This document shows positions 27,773-35,459 of a stretch of DNA of 64,000 nucleotides, piece after piece. The notes beneath the pieces were generated by a model. The model made no database searches, was not told the origin of the DNA, and saw nothing but the letters and a program-made list of their open reading frames with translations. Origin of the DNA: CAWKMN01 sp963850765 (lineage in GTDB: Bacteria > Chloroflexota > Anaerolineae > Aggregatilineales > Aggregatilineaceae); NCBI GenBank assembly GCA_963850765.1, contig CAWKMN010000003.1, positions 1,364,001 to 1,428,000 on the forward strand, written 5' to 3'. A program made the position numbers and the translations under genes. Numbering within the stretch: position 1 is the stretch's first letter; each line of letters begins with the position of its first letter.

Positions 27773-28777
27773 ATGCACGTGTTAGTGACAGGCGGAGCGG
27801 GTTATGTCGGCTCGGCCACTGCCGCCTACTTTTTAGCTGCAGGGCACCGGGTTACGGTGTTTGACAGCCTCGTAAAGGGTCATCGCTCCGCCATCCCCGA
27901 GGGCGCGGCGTTTGTCCAGGGCGATCTGGCCGACACCGGCGCGCTCGACATCCTGTTCCAGGCGTACAACGTCGATGCCGTCGCCCACTTCGCCGCCTTT
28001 ATCGAGGCGGGTGAATCGATGGAGCGGCCCGGCAAGTATTTCACCAACAACGTCGCCAACACGCACAACCTGCTCGACGCGATGAACCGTTGGGGGGTCA
28101 AAAAACTGATTTTCTCCTCGACCGCCGGGATCTACGCCAGCAAAAACGCGCCCCTGGATGAGAACGATCCCTATGAGCCCGCCAACGTCTACGGCGAGAC
28201 GAAACTAATGATCGAGCGGATGCTGTACTGGTACCATCAGGTGGCCGGCCTGCAATACGCGGCGCTGCGCTATTTTAACGCCTGCGGCGCGATGCTTGCC
28301 CCGGACGGCACCCCGATCCGCGGCGAAGACCACCACCCGGAGACGCACCTGATTCCGCTGACGCTGCAAGTCCCGCTCGGCGAGCGCGAGGCGATTACGA
28401 TTTATGGCACGGACTACCACACGCCGGACGGAACCTGTATCCGCGATTACGTGCATATCGAAGACCTTGCCACGGCGCACGTACTCGCTCTGGAAGCCCT
28501 GGGTAACGGGCGCGACCGGATGATCTACAACCTGGGCAACGGGCGCGGTTACAGCGTGCGCGAAGTAATCGATACGGCGCGTGACATTACGGGAATCGAC
28601 TTCCCGGCGGTGGAGGCTGCCCGCCGGCCTGGGGATGCCGATATGCTGATCGCCTCGTCGGACCGAATCAGCCAGGAGCTTGGCTGGGAGCCGCGCTACC
28701 CCGATCTGCGCACCATCCTGGCCGGGGCGTGGAAGTGGCACACCACCCACCCCCATGGCTACGACGATCAGGGCTAG
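27773..28777 (+). CDS. galE: UDP-glucose 4-epimerase
   Basis: The 334-residue extended short-chain dehydrogenase interconverts UDP-glucose and UDP-galactose in the cytoplasm. The NAD motif is VTGGAGYVGS (residues 4-13). The catalytic block is FSSTAGIYAS, followed by NVYGETK with the YxxxK pair. The substrate block is LRYFNACGA and the late block is TCIRDYVHIEDLA, both typical of GalE. ATG 27773 follows GGGAGAG. The next gene, a GT4 glycosyltransferase, starts 2 bases after its stop, so the two are cotranscribed and probably supply and use a nucleotide sugar for surface glycan. An alpha-galactosidase-like enzyme nearby also makes galactose use possible. Confidence 0.93.
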   Translation: MHVLVTGGAGYVGSATAAYFLAAGHRVTVFDSLVKGHRSAIPEGAAFVQGDLADTGALDILFQAYNVDAVAHFAAFIEAGESMERPGKYFTNNVANTHNLLDAMNRWGVKKLIFSSTAGIYASKNAPLDENDPYEPANVYGETKLMIERMLYWYHQVAGLQYAALRYFNACGAMLAPDGTPIRGEDHHPETHLIPLTLQVPLGEREAITIYGTDYHTPDGTCIRDYVHIEDLATAHVLALEALGNGRDRMIYNLGNGRGYSVREVIDTARDITGIDFPAVEAARRPGDADMLIASSDRISQELGWEPRYPDLRTILAGAWKWHTTHPHGYDDQG

Positions 28778-28779
28778 CC

Positions 28780-29925
28780 ATGCACATCGCCTTCAACGGG
28801 TGGTTCTGGGATCAGCCGCACACCGGCAGCGGGCAGTATGTGCGGCATCTGCTGGCCGCGCTGCAAGAACTCGCGCCGGACCTGCGGCTGTCGCTCATCG
28901 TGCCGGAGCACATGCGCACGCTGGATCACCTGCCCCCCGACGTGGATGTGCTGCCGATTGCCACTCGCTTTAGCGGCGATCTGGGCAAGGTCTGGTTTGA
29001 GCAGCGCGCCTTCCCGCGCGGCGTGGCGCGCCTTAAAGCCGACATCGCGCATGTCCCCTATTGGGGGCCGCCGCTCCGATCACCTGCTCCCCTGATCTGC
29101 ACCGTGCTGGACGTGATTCCGCTGACGATCCCCGCCTATCGCACCGGGGTGAAGAACCGGCTGTATACCAGTCTGGTGGTCGCGGCGGCGCGCGGCGCGG
29201 CGCATATCCTGACCATTTCCGAAGATGCCAGGCGCGACATCACGAAACATCTTCGCATCCCCGCCGGGCGTATCTCCGTGACGTATCTCGCCGCCGACAA
29301 AGCCTTCCACCCCGACGATGGCCGCGAGCGCGATCCGGCCGTGCGCGACAAATATGGGCTGGGCGACGCGGGCGACTTCGTGCTCTATCTGGGCTCATAT
29401 GCCATCCACAAAAACGTCAGGCTGCTGCTGGCCGCCTATACCTACGTCGCCCAGGCCGAGGATATACCGCTGGTGCTGGCCGGACATACGCCCGCCGCCT
29501 GGGGCACGCCGCGTTTCCCGGATCTCCCCGCCTATAGCAGGGAACTCGGCCTATCCGATCATATTCGCTGGATCGGCCCGGTGGATGAAGCCGACAAACC
29601 GTCGTTGTACCGGCTGGCGAAGGTGTTTGTCTTCCCCAGCCGTTACGAGGGCTTTGGGCTGGGGCCGCTCGAGGCCATGTCCAGCGGGACGCCGGTTGTC
29701 GCCTGCGATGGGTCCTCAATCCCCGAAGTGGTCGGTAACGCCGCGTTTCTGGTCGCCCCGGACGATTCGCGCGGCATGGCCGGGGCGATCCTTTCCCTGC
29801 TGACGCAGCCGGATCACGCGCGCCATATGCGCAACCAGGGTCTGGCCCGCGCCCGCGATTTTAGCTGGCGCAAGACCGCCGAAGGTACACTGGCCGTATA
29901 TCAACAGTTGGCGGCTGGCGATTAG
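28780..29925 (+). CDS. GT4 family glycosyltransferase
   Basis: The 381-residue GT-B enzyme has an N-terminal acceptor domain (HIAFNGWFWDQPHTGSGQYV) and a C-terminal nucleotide-sugar domain with FVLYLGSYAIHKNVRLLLAA and the ExFG-x-PxE motif region in PSRYEGFGLGPLEAMSSGTP. It probably adds a hexose such as mannose to a lipid-linked or cell-surface glycan, using a nucleotide-diphospho sugar. The start ATG 28780 lies 2 bases after the galE stop; an in-frame extension upstream overlaps galE and is rejected. The stop TAG is immediately followed by the left end of a MITE-like element. Confidence 0.9.
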   Translation: MHIAFNGWFWDQPHTGSGQYVRHLLAALQELAPDLRLSLIVPEHMRTLDHLPPDVDVLPIATRFSGDLGKVWFEQRAFPRGVARLKADIAHVPYWGPPLRSPAPLICTVLDVIPLTIPAYRTGVKNRLYTSLVVAAARGAAHILTISEDARRDITKHLRIPAGRISVTYLAADKAFHPDDGRERDPAVRDKYGLGDAGDFVLYLGSYAIHKNVRLLLAAYTYVAQAEDIPLVLAGHTPAAWGTPRFPDLPAYSRELGLSDHIRWIGPVDEADKPSLYRLAKVFVFPSRYEGFGLGPLEAMSSGTPVVACDGSSIPEVVGNAAFLVAPDDSRGMAGAILSLLTQPDHARHMRNQGLARARDFSWRKTAEGTLAVYQQLAAGD

Positions 29926-30122
29926 AGCGTGTTATGCACTCTGATTGCCGGCATGAAACGGCTTCCGCTGGGAACTAGCCCCTCCCTAAATCCCTCCCCA
30001 CCGGGTGGAGAGGGACTTGAAACGCGTTGGCAACTCACTGCGCCTCCCTTTCTCCAGGCGTGCTCCGCACGCGCGGGGATAAGGGGTGGGGGATAGGGGC
30101 CAAAAATGCATCACACGCTCTA
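29926..30122. mobile_element. MITE-like element with terminal inverted repeats
   Basis: The left end GCGTGTTATGCA (29927-29938) and right end TGCATCACACGC (30107-30118) are inverted repeats with one mismatch. The interior holds the palindromic body CCCCTCCCTAAATCCCTCCC (29979-29998) and a second one with CGCACGCGCGGGG. There is no coding capacity. It abuts the stop codon of the GT4 gene. Relatives lie at 33842, 22145 and, decayed, 42297 and 31456. Confidence 0.72.
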
Positions 30123-30173
30123 GAAAAGTGCCGCTGTCGTCTCAGCGCCAGGCCCGACGTTGAGCCTCACCAT

Positions 30174-31326
30174 TCAACCCTTCGTGCTCCACGCTTGCCC
30201 AAACCAGCGCCGGATTCGGCTTGAGCCAAACTGCACCTTCTCAGCGACCAACGCCTCCGACGGTTCGTAAAAGAGTCCGGTAGGTTTTGGACCGCTGAGG
30301 AAGTTCACGTCAACCCGGCCCACCTGATCCTGCCCGAACTCCACGTAACAGGACCCTGCCCCGGCGTAGGGACCGGGCGGCTCGCCGCCGCGTATTTGCG
30401 CGATGATCCCGGCTGCGGCGACCTGAGCCGCACCTTCGGCAAAGACACCGGCTTTGGGCGTGCCTACGCTGTTCACATCGCCAACCGCATACACTCCGGG
30501 GAAGCGTGTTTCAAGCGTGGCTTTGTCCACAGGTATCCAACCATCGACGGTAAGTCCGGATTCCTCGACCACACTCGGAACACGATGCACCGGGATAGCC
30601 AGAAACAAGGCGTAGGGCAGCTCGCTCCCATCGCTGAGTGTGGCGATCTTGCGGGCTGGATCGAGCGCTATAACCAGACTGTCTTTGATGTACCGGATGC
30701 CACGACTCTGTAAACGTCGCGAGGAGCGCTTGTGAGGTCTCGGGCGACGGCGGAATGGGAATATCATAGGGCATGACTAACGAAATCTCGGTGTCCGAGC
30801 GACAGCCACGTGCCACAAGGTAGTCGTGCAATAGCAGCGCCGTTTCGCTCGGAGCGGGCGGGCATTTGAACGGAGTCGAGGTGACACCGACAATCGCGTG
30901 ACCCTTCTCGAATCGCGGCAGTATGTCCCGCAGTGTTTCAGCGCCCTCGACCGTGTAAAATTCGCTGCCACCCTCGACCAGCCCAGGAGTTGCCGCCGGG
31001 TCTAAATCGGCACCGAGCGCTACAACCAGCACTTCGGCATCGAACGTCCCGTGATCCGTTACGACACGCCTGGCGATGGGATCAATGGCCCGCACCGTGG
31101 ACTGCAGGAAGCGCACACCGGGCTTGACAATGTGACGATAGGGATGATGTATGTCCGCGGGCATCTGCTTCCCAAACATTACATCGAGCTTCGAGAAGCC
31201 TAAGACAAACGAGTCGGCCTTATCGACGAGAACGATGTCCATCGTGTCGCCGAACGTGTCGGAGAGGATTGTCGCCAGTTCGAGTCCACCAAAGCCAGCA
31301 CCAAGGATTACAACGCGCGGTTTCAT
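30174..31326 (-). CDS. SQR-like NAD(P)/FAD-dependent oxidoreductase, one frameshift
   Basis: This ~383-residue flavoprotein is of the sulfide:quinone reductase/flavocytochrome c/type II NADH dehydrogenase superfamily. The N-terminal FAD motif is VVILGAGFGGLELA, the second GxG region is KGHAIVGVTSTPFKCPPAPS, and the late FAD block is PGVYAVGDVNSVGTPKAG. The Cys in FKCPPAPS is where SQR-type enzymes have a redox cysteine, and a second Cys occurs in GAGSCYVEFG. This favours a sulfide or thiol reaction over NADH oxidation, but the substrate is not certain. The start is ATG 31326 with GGAGGTGACAG upstream. The frame shifts at about 30710 (one extra base), after LLATFTE, and resumes as RGIRYIKDSLV. 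Confidence 0.84.
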
Positions 31327-31455
31327 AAGTCTGTCACCTCCAAAACAGCTCGGAAAATCCGGGATTTTCACGTGGGGAAGGTTACAGGATATTGTCGAAG
31401 GATAGGAGCCAAACGCCAATAAGATTCACTTCCCACGAGCACGACGGTCAACCTT

Positions 31456-31628
31456 CTAGAGCATATTATGTACTCCAGGCAGCGTGTCGAGGAGCTTTCA
31501 GCCTTCAGCGTTCAGCTTTCAGCTAAAACCAAACGCCAAAATACCGATGACCGGCGCTTGGCCGAAAATGGCTGAATGATCCCGATCGGGCTTAGGGCTG
31601 ACCGGCTGACCGCTGACCGCTTTTTTTC
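31456..31628. repeat. Decayed element end and GCTRAnn tandem arrays
   Basis: TCTAGAGCATATTATGTACT at 31456 resembles a decayed left end of the MITE family. Next, 31496-31523 holds four TTCAGC units at about 7-base spacing, which on the other strand read GCTGAAnn. 31597-31620 holds three GCTGACC units followed by seven T. No gene is visible in 31327-31765 apart from these. Confidence 0.6.
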
Positions 31629-31765
31629 CACGTTTCTGATAGACAATCAGCGCGCTCATCTCGTACAATATTTCTGATGACTTTCTCATTTTTGGTTTAG
31701 CATTCCGTAATCTTTCTGCATAAAGATCGAAAGAAAATTCCCCACTGGGGCTGCAAAGGGCCAAG

Positions 31766-33841
31766 ATGATGATGAAGCGATTGGTTGGAGTAGCGGCTGT
31801 ATTGGTAAGCATTGGAGTTGTCGCCGCCGGGATACTCAGTTCTGGCGGTGCCACCGCGCAGGATGATGAGACGCCGGTGCCTCCCGAAGAGCGCGAGTAT
31901 ACCTGGGCCGGCGATGCAACCGCGCCCGATTTCCCGGAAGGAACCGACTGGATCAATGTAACGGCACCGCTGCGCATGGAAGATCTGCGCGGCAAGATCG
32001 TGCTGCTGGATTTCTGGACGTATGGCTGCATCAACTGCATCCACGTGATCCCCGACCTGAAACGGCTGGAAGAGGAATATCCTGACGAACTGGTCGTCGT
32101 TGGGGTGCATTCCGCCAAGTTCGATAACGAGGGCGAAACCGAGAATATCCGCTATATCGTGCGACGCTACGAGGTCGAGCATCCGGTCCTCAACGACCAT
32201 GATTTTGTCATGTGGCAGAGTTACGGCGTGCGGGCATGGCCGACCTTCATGGTGATCGATCCGTTTGGCAAGGTCGTTGGCCAGCTTTCCGGCGAACCGC
32301 TCTATGACCGCATCCAGCCGATCATCGACACGATGGCGAAAGAATACGGCGCGGCCGGCGTGCTGAACTCGGAGCCGCTCCCTCAGTGGCAGCCCGAACT
32401 CGCCACCATGGAAGAAACCGCGCTGCGCTTCCCCGGCAAGGTACTCGCCGATCCGGCCGGGAACCGGCTGTTCATCAGCGACAGCAACCATAACCGGATC
32501 GTCGTCGCGGCGCTGGATACGTATGAAGTGCTGGACGTGATCGGGAGCGGTGCCGCAGGGTTGCAGGACGGCGATTATGCGACCGCGCAGTTTTTCCGCC
32601 CGCAGGGGTTGACGCTGGACGGCAGTAAGCTCTATGTCGCGGACACTGAAAACCACGCCATCCGCCAGATCGATCTCGAAGCGCAGTCGGTGATTACGGT
32701 AGCGGGCACGGGTGAACAGGGCTTTAATCGCACCGACAGCGGGCTTGGTCCCGACATGGCGCTCAGCTCGCCGTGGGATGTCGTCGCACACGATGGCAAG
32801 GTCTATATTGCGATGGCGGGACCTCACCAGTTGTGGGTCTACGATACCGAGAGCGGCGAGGTTGGTCCCTACGCGGGCAGCGGGCGCGAAGATCTGATCG
32901 ACGGCAGCCTGATGGAATCCGCCATGAACCAGCCGAGCGGCATCGATACGGATGGGCTGGTGCTGTACTTCGCCGATCCCGAAGCCAGCGCCATCCGCAC
33001 CGCTGACCTGAATCCCGATGGCGAAGTCCACACGATCGTGGGTATGGGGTTGTTTGAGTTTGGTGATGTGGACGGCACCGGCGACGAGGTGCGACTCCAG
33101 CACGCGCTCGGCGTCACTGTGGCCGATGATGGCTACCTGTACGTGGCCGATACCTATAACAACAAGATCAAGCGCATCGATCCAATGACGCGCGAGAGTG
33201 TCACCTATGCCGGTACCGGCGACGAGGGTCTGGCCGACGGCGAAAACGCGCAGTTTTACGAGCCGGGCGGGATCGATTATGCAAATGGCAAGCTTTACAT
33301 TGCCGATACCAATAACCATGCGATCCGCGTGGTGGATATGGAAAGCCAGACGGTTAGCACAGTGGAATTCACGAACGCCGACCGGCTCCTGGCCCCTGCG
33401 CCCGATGCCGCTCTCGAACCGTCCTTTGTAGAAGGTGAGGGAGACGTCGTGGTGTCGCTGCCGCCAGAAACCGTTCAGGCGGGCGACGGTACGCTCGTGA
33501 TCGATGTGACCATGCCGGAGGGCTACAAGCTCAACAATCTCGCGCCGTTTACGGCGATCTGGCCGGACGATGCGCACGTGCAGATCCCCGCTGAATCGCG
33601 TGAAATCCGTATTGTGCTGCCGGATCTGCCGCTCGAAATCCCGGTGACGTTCGTGGAAGGGCAAACGGAGCTGGCGCTTGATCTGGCGGTGTACTGGTGC
33701 GAGGGGGTGAACCAGACGCTCTGTTTTGTGGACCGGGCTAAGCTGGTGATGCCGCTGTCGGTGGTGCCGGCATACGACAATCACACCGCCCGGTTTACCC
33801 GTGAATTGGTGCCGCCCGTGATACTGGATACGCTTGGTTAG
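31766..33841 (+). CDS. Exported thioredoxin-like/NHL-repeat protein (NHLRC2-like)
   Basis: The 691-residue protein has a signal peptide or membrane anchor (KRLVGVAAVLVSIGVVAAG) and a TlpA/ResA-type thioredoxin domain at about 60-190 with active site C88-x-x-C91 in YGCINC and the cis-Pro block RAWPTFMVID. A six-bladed NHL propeller follows at about 210-540; each blade carries a pattern like KLYVADTENHAIRQID. A C-terminal beta domain at about 555-690 resembles the N-terminal domain of DsbD-type proteins. In bacteria this architecture is exported and thought to work in thiol redox or protein scaffolding; the substrate is unknown. ATG 31766 starts a run MMMK, so the start may be one or two codons later. 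The stop TAG lies in the direct repeat beside a MITE-like element. Confidence 0.88.
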   Translation: MMMKRLVGVAAVLVSIGVVAAGILSSGGATAQDDETPVPPEEREYTWAGDATAPDFPEGTDWINVTAPLRMEDLRGKIVLLDFWTYGCINCIHVIPDLKRLEEEYPDELVVVGVHSAKFDNEGETENIRYIVRRYEVEHPVLNDHDFVMWQSYGVRAWPTFMVIDPFGKVVGQLSGEPLYDRIQPIIDTMAKEYGAAGVLNSEPLPQWQPELATMEETALRFPGKVLADPAGNRLFISDSNHNRIVVAALDTYEVLDVIGSGAAGLQDGDYATAQFFRPQGLTLDGSKLYVADTENHAIRQIDLEAQSVITVAGTGEQGFNRTDSGLGPDMALSSPWDVVAHDGKVYIAMAGPHQLWVYDTESGEVGPYAGSGREDLIDGSLMESAMNQPSGIDTDGLVLYFADPEASAIRTADLNPDGEVHTIVGMGLFEFGDVDGTGDEVRLQHALGVTVADDGYLYVADTYNNKIKRIDPMTRESVTYAGTGDEGLADGENAQFYEPGGIDYANGKLYIADTNNHAIRVVDMESQTVSTVEFTNADRLLAPAPDAALEPSFVEGEGDVVVSLPPETVQAGDGTLVIDVTMPEGYKLNNLAPFTAIWPDDAHVQIPAESREIRIVLPDLPLEIPVTFVEGQTELALDLAVYWCEGVNQTLCFVDRAKLVMPLSVVPAYDNHTARFTRELVPPVILDTLG

Positions 33842-34000
33842 AGCCTGTTATGCACTTTTGGCCCCATCCCCCGGCCCCTTTCCCCACGCGGTGGAGAAAG
33901 GGGAGCTGCTCAAGTCCCTCTCCACCGTGGGGAGGGATTAGGGAGGGGCTAATTCACGTGAAGATCGCTCAAGACAGGCAACCAGAGTGCATAACACGCT
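33842..34000. mobile_element. MITE-like element with terminal inverted repeats and a flanking direct repeat
   Basis: The left end GCCTGTTATGCACT and right end AGTGCATAACACGC are inverted repeats with one mismatch. The 13-mer ACGCTTGGTTAGA occurs at 33830-33842 and again at 33996-34008. Its 9-base part TTGGTTAGA outside the terminal repeats is a likely target-site duplication. The inside carries GGAGAAAGGGGAG and GGGGAGGGATTAGGGAGGGG palindromic bodies, and no gene. Confidence 0.78.
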
Positions 34001-34017
34001 TGGTTAGATCCGCCGGC

Positions 34018-34683
34018 CTATGGTCCCTGCGCGGCAGCGTCGAGAACCGGCTCGGCAACGACGACAAGGCGGCCCAGGTAGGTCGCCTGGTCGTTATCCC
34101 AGTCCGTACAGGTGATCAACGTCAGCCGCGGATGCCCATCCTGAGCGACAAAGCCAATATCGGTGGGGGCGGCCTCTTCGCGTGCGGTCACCCGATAGCG
34201 CACTTCGCGCGTCCCTTCCCGCAGGATCACCAGATCCCCCACCGCGGCTTCAAAGAGATGGGCAAAGGGGCCGGGCGCACCCGTGGCGCTTTCAACATGG
34301 CCGGCCAGCACAATATTACCACCTGGATCGTCAAGCCAACTGGTGCCGACGAGATGCCCAACGGAATCCCCCAGGTGGCGCGTTTCCCAGGTGCCCTGCA
34401 CCCGACCCGCGGTGATGATGGGCGCGCTCATCGATGCCCCCGGAAACGTAATGATCCGCACCGGGGCGGTCACATCGGGCGTGGGAGTCGGCAGTACATC
34501 CCGGCGAGTCAGACCGGCCGGCGCGGCCTGGAGCGCGGCTGTCTCAATTTCGCCCGGTTCGGGCCAGATCAAACCACCCAGCCGCCACAGGACCAGCGCC
34601 AGGACAACCAGTTCGGCGCTGAGCATGAGACAGGTCTGGCGCGAACACCCCAGATTACGATTGCGATAGAGCGGATCTTTCAC
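34018..34683 (-). CDS. Sortase family protein
   Basis: This 221-residue membrane-anchored transpeptidase has one N-terminal helix (CLMLSAELVVLALVLWRLGG), a Pro/Thr linker (DVLPTPTPDVTAP) and a sortase beta-barrel. The catalytic His is in IVLAGHVES, the Cys in LTLITCTDW (the TLxTC motif), and the Arg in TYLGRLVVV. Sortases attach proteins to the wall or to each other outside the cell by cleaving a C-terminal signal. No substrate with a sorting signal is seen nearby, so the target is unknown. Orphan sortases of this type occur in many Chloroflexota. The start ATG 34683 gives a basic N-terminus, MKDPLYRNRN. Confidence 0.9.
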   Translation of the reverse strand: MKDPLYRNRNLGCSRQTCLMLSAELVVLALVLWRLGGLIWPEPGEIETAALQAAPAGLTRRDVLPTPTPDVTAPVRIITFPGASMSAPIITAGRVQGTWETRHLGDSVGHLVGTSWLDDPGGNIVLAGHVESATGAPGPFAHLFEAAVGDLVILREGTREVRYRVTAREEAAPTDIGFVAQDGHPRLTLITCTDWDNDQATYLGRLVVVAEPVLDAAAQGP

Positions 34684-34873
34684 AGAGCTCCCCGGCCCAA
34701 CCCAGACGGCTGCGCCCCCCAGCGTCGAACCGTCGTTTGAACATTATGCTGCGGCCTGTACCAGCGAGTGACTTGTTTGTGGATGCTCCTATTGTACGGA
34801 CGCGGAGGGCTTTCTGGCAACCAGTAGTGTGTGCGGGCAGAGGATCGTGCGGAATCAACGCTGAGCCAGCCGG

Positions 34874-35134
34874 TCAGGCGTTGAACAGATCCCACAACGC
34901 CTGCGCTTCATCCGAGGATTCGATGGCGACCGGTTTCAGCGCCCAGTTGGGACTCTGTTCCAGCACGGCACCGATCACCCGGTCGGGCATACTGGTCCCC
35001 TGGACACATGCCCACGCGCACACCCGCTCCGGCGGGCAGCGGCGGCAGCGGCTCTCGGTGGCGCAGGTCAGCAGACGAACGGGCGGCAATTTTGCCTGGG
35101 CGGTCATAGGCGTTTCGCCTTTCGCATCAATCAA
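34874..35134 (-). CDS. Small Cys-rich hypothetical protein
   Basis: This small protein of 77-86 residues has six Cys in a compact block: CATESRCRRCPPERVCAWAC (near residues 24-43). The spacing C-x5-C-x2-C-x5-C-x2-C could bind zinc or an iron-sulfur cluster. I do not recognise the family. The rest is Leu/Pro-rich with PDRVIGAVLEQSPNWALKP. ATG 35107 is an alternative start nine residues in. It lies between the sortase and the peptide-transporter operon, on the opposite strand to the latter. Confidence 0.55.
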   Translation of the reverse strand: MIDAKGETPMTAQAKLPPVRLLTCATESRCRRCPPERVCAWACVQGTSMPDRVIGAVLEQSPNWALKPVAIESSDEAQALWDLFNA

Positions 35135-35459
35135 AATGAGTGTAATCTATCTTCAACCGGCCAGCATGTAAGGGCAAGTGTACAACGTCACGTTTTTCTG
35201 TTCCGCTCACCATCTGATTGGCCCGGTGAGAGTGACCATCGGATAACGAAACAAATTTGTTCTTTTGTTGCTGTTCAACACCAACTTGGGTATTTTTATG
35301 CTATCAAAATTGACCCCGTAAAATGTTGTGCCATCCGGCGCTTGCGCGCCCTTCACACCAGAAAGGAGAGTTCGCCGGCTCGACTGATCCGTGATCCAAG
35401 TGAAATTCAGCTTGCTTCTCACGTAAACTGACCTATACACAGGGAGAAGAGGAAAACTA
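35135..35459. other. Intergenic region before the peptide ABC operon
   Basis: The stretch is AT-richer than its surroundings and should hold the operon promoter. The only structure I can point to is a perfect 12-base palindrome, AACAAATTTGTT (35250-35261), a possible operator. No convincing -35/-10 pair or small gene is seen. A Shine-Dalgarno-like GGGAGAAGAGG precedes ATG 35460. Confidence 0.5.

Noticed and set aside
31697..33784. A 695-codon open frame on the minus strand opposite the thioredoxin/NHL protein
   Set aside because: It mirrors the propeller repeats of the real gene and shows no signal, domain or ribosome-binding site of its own.
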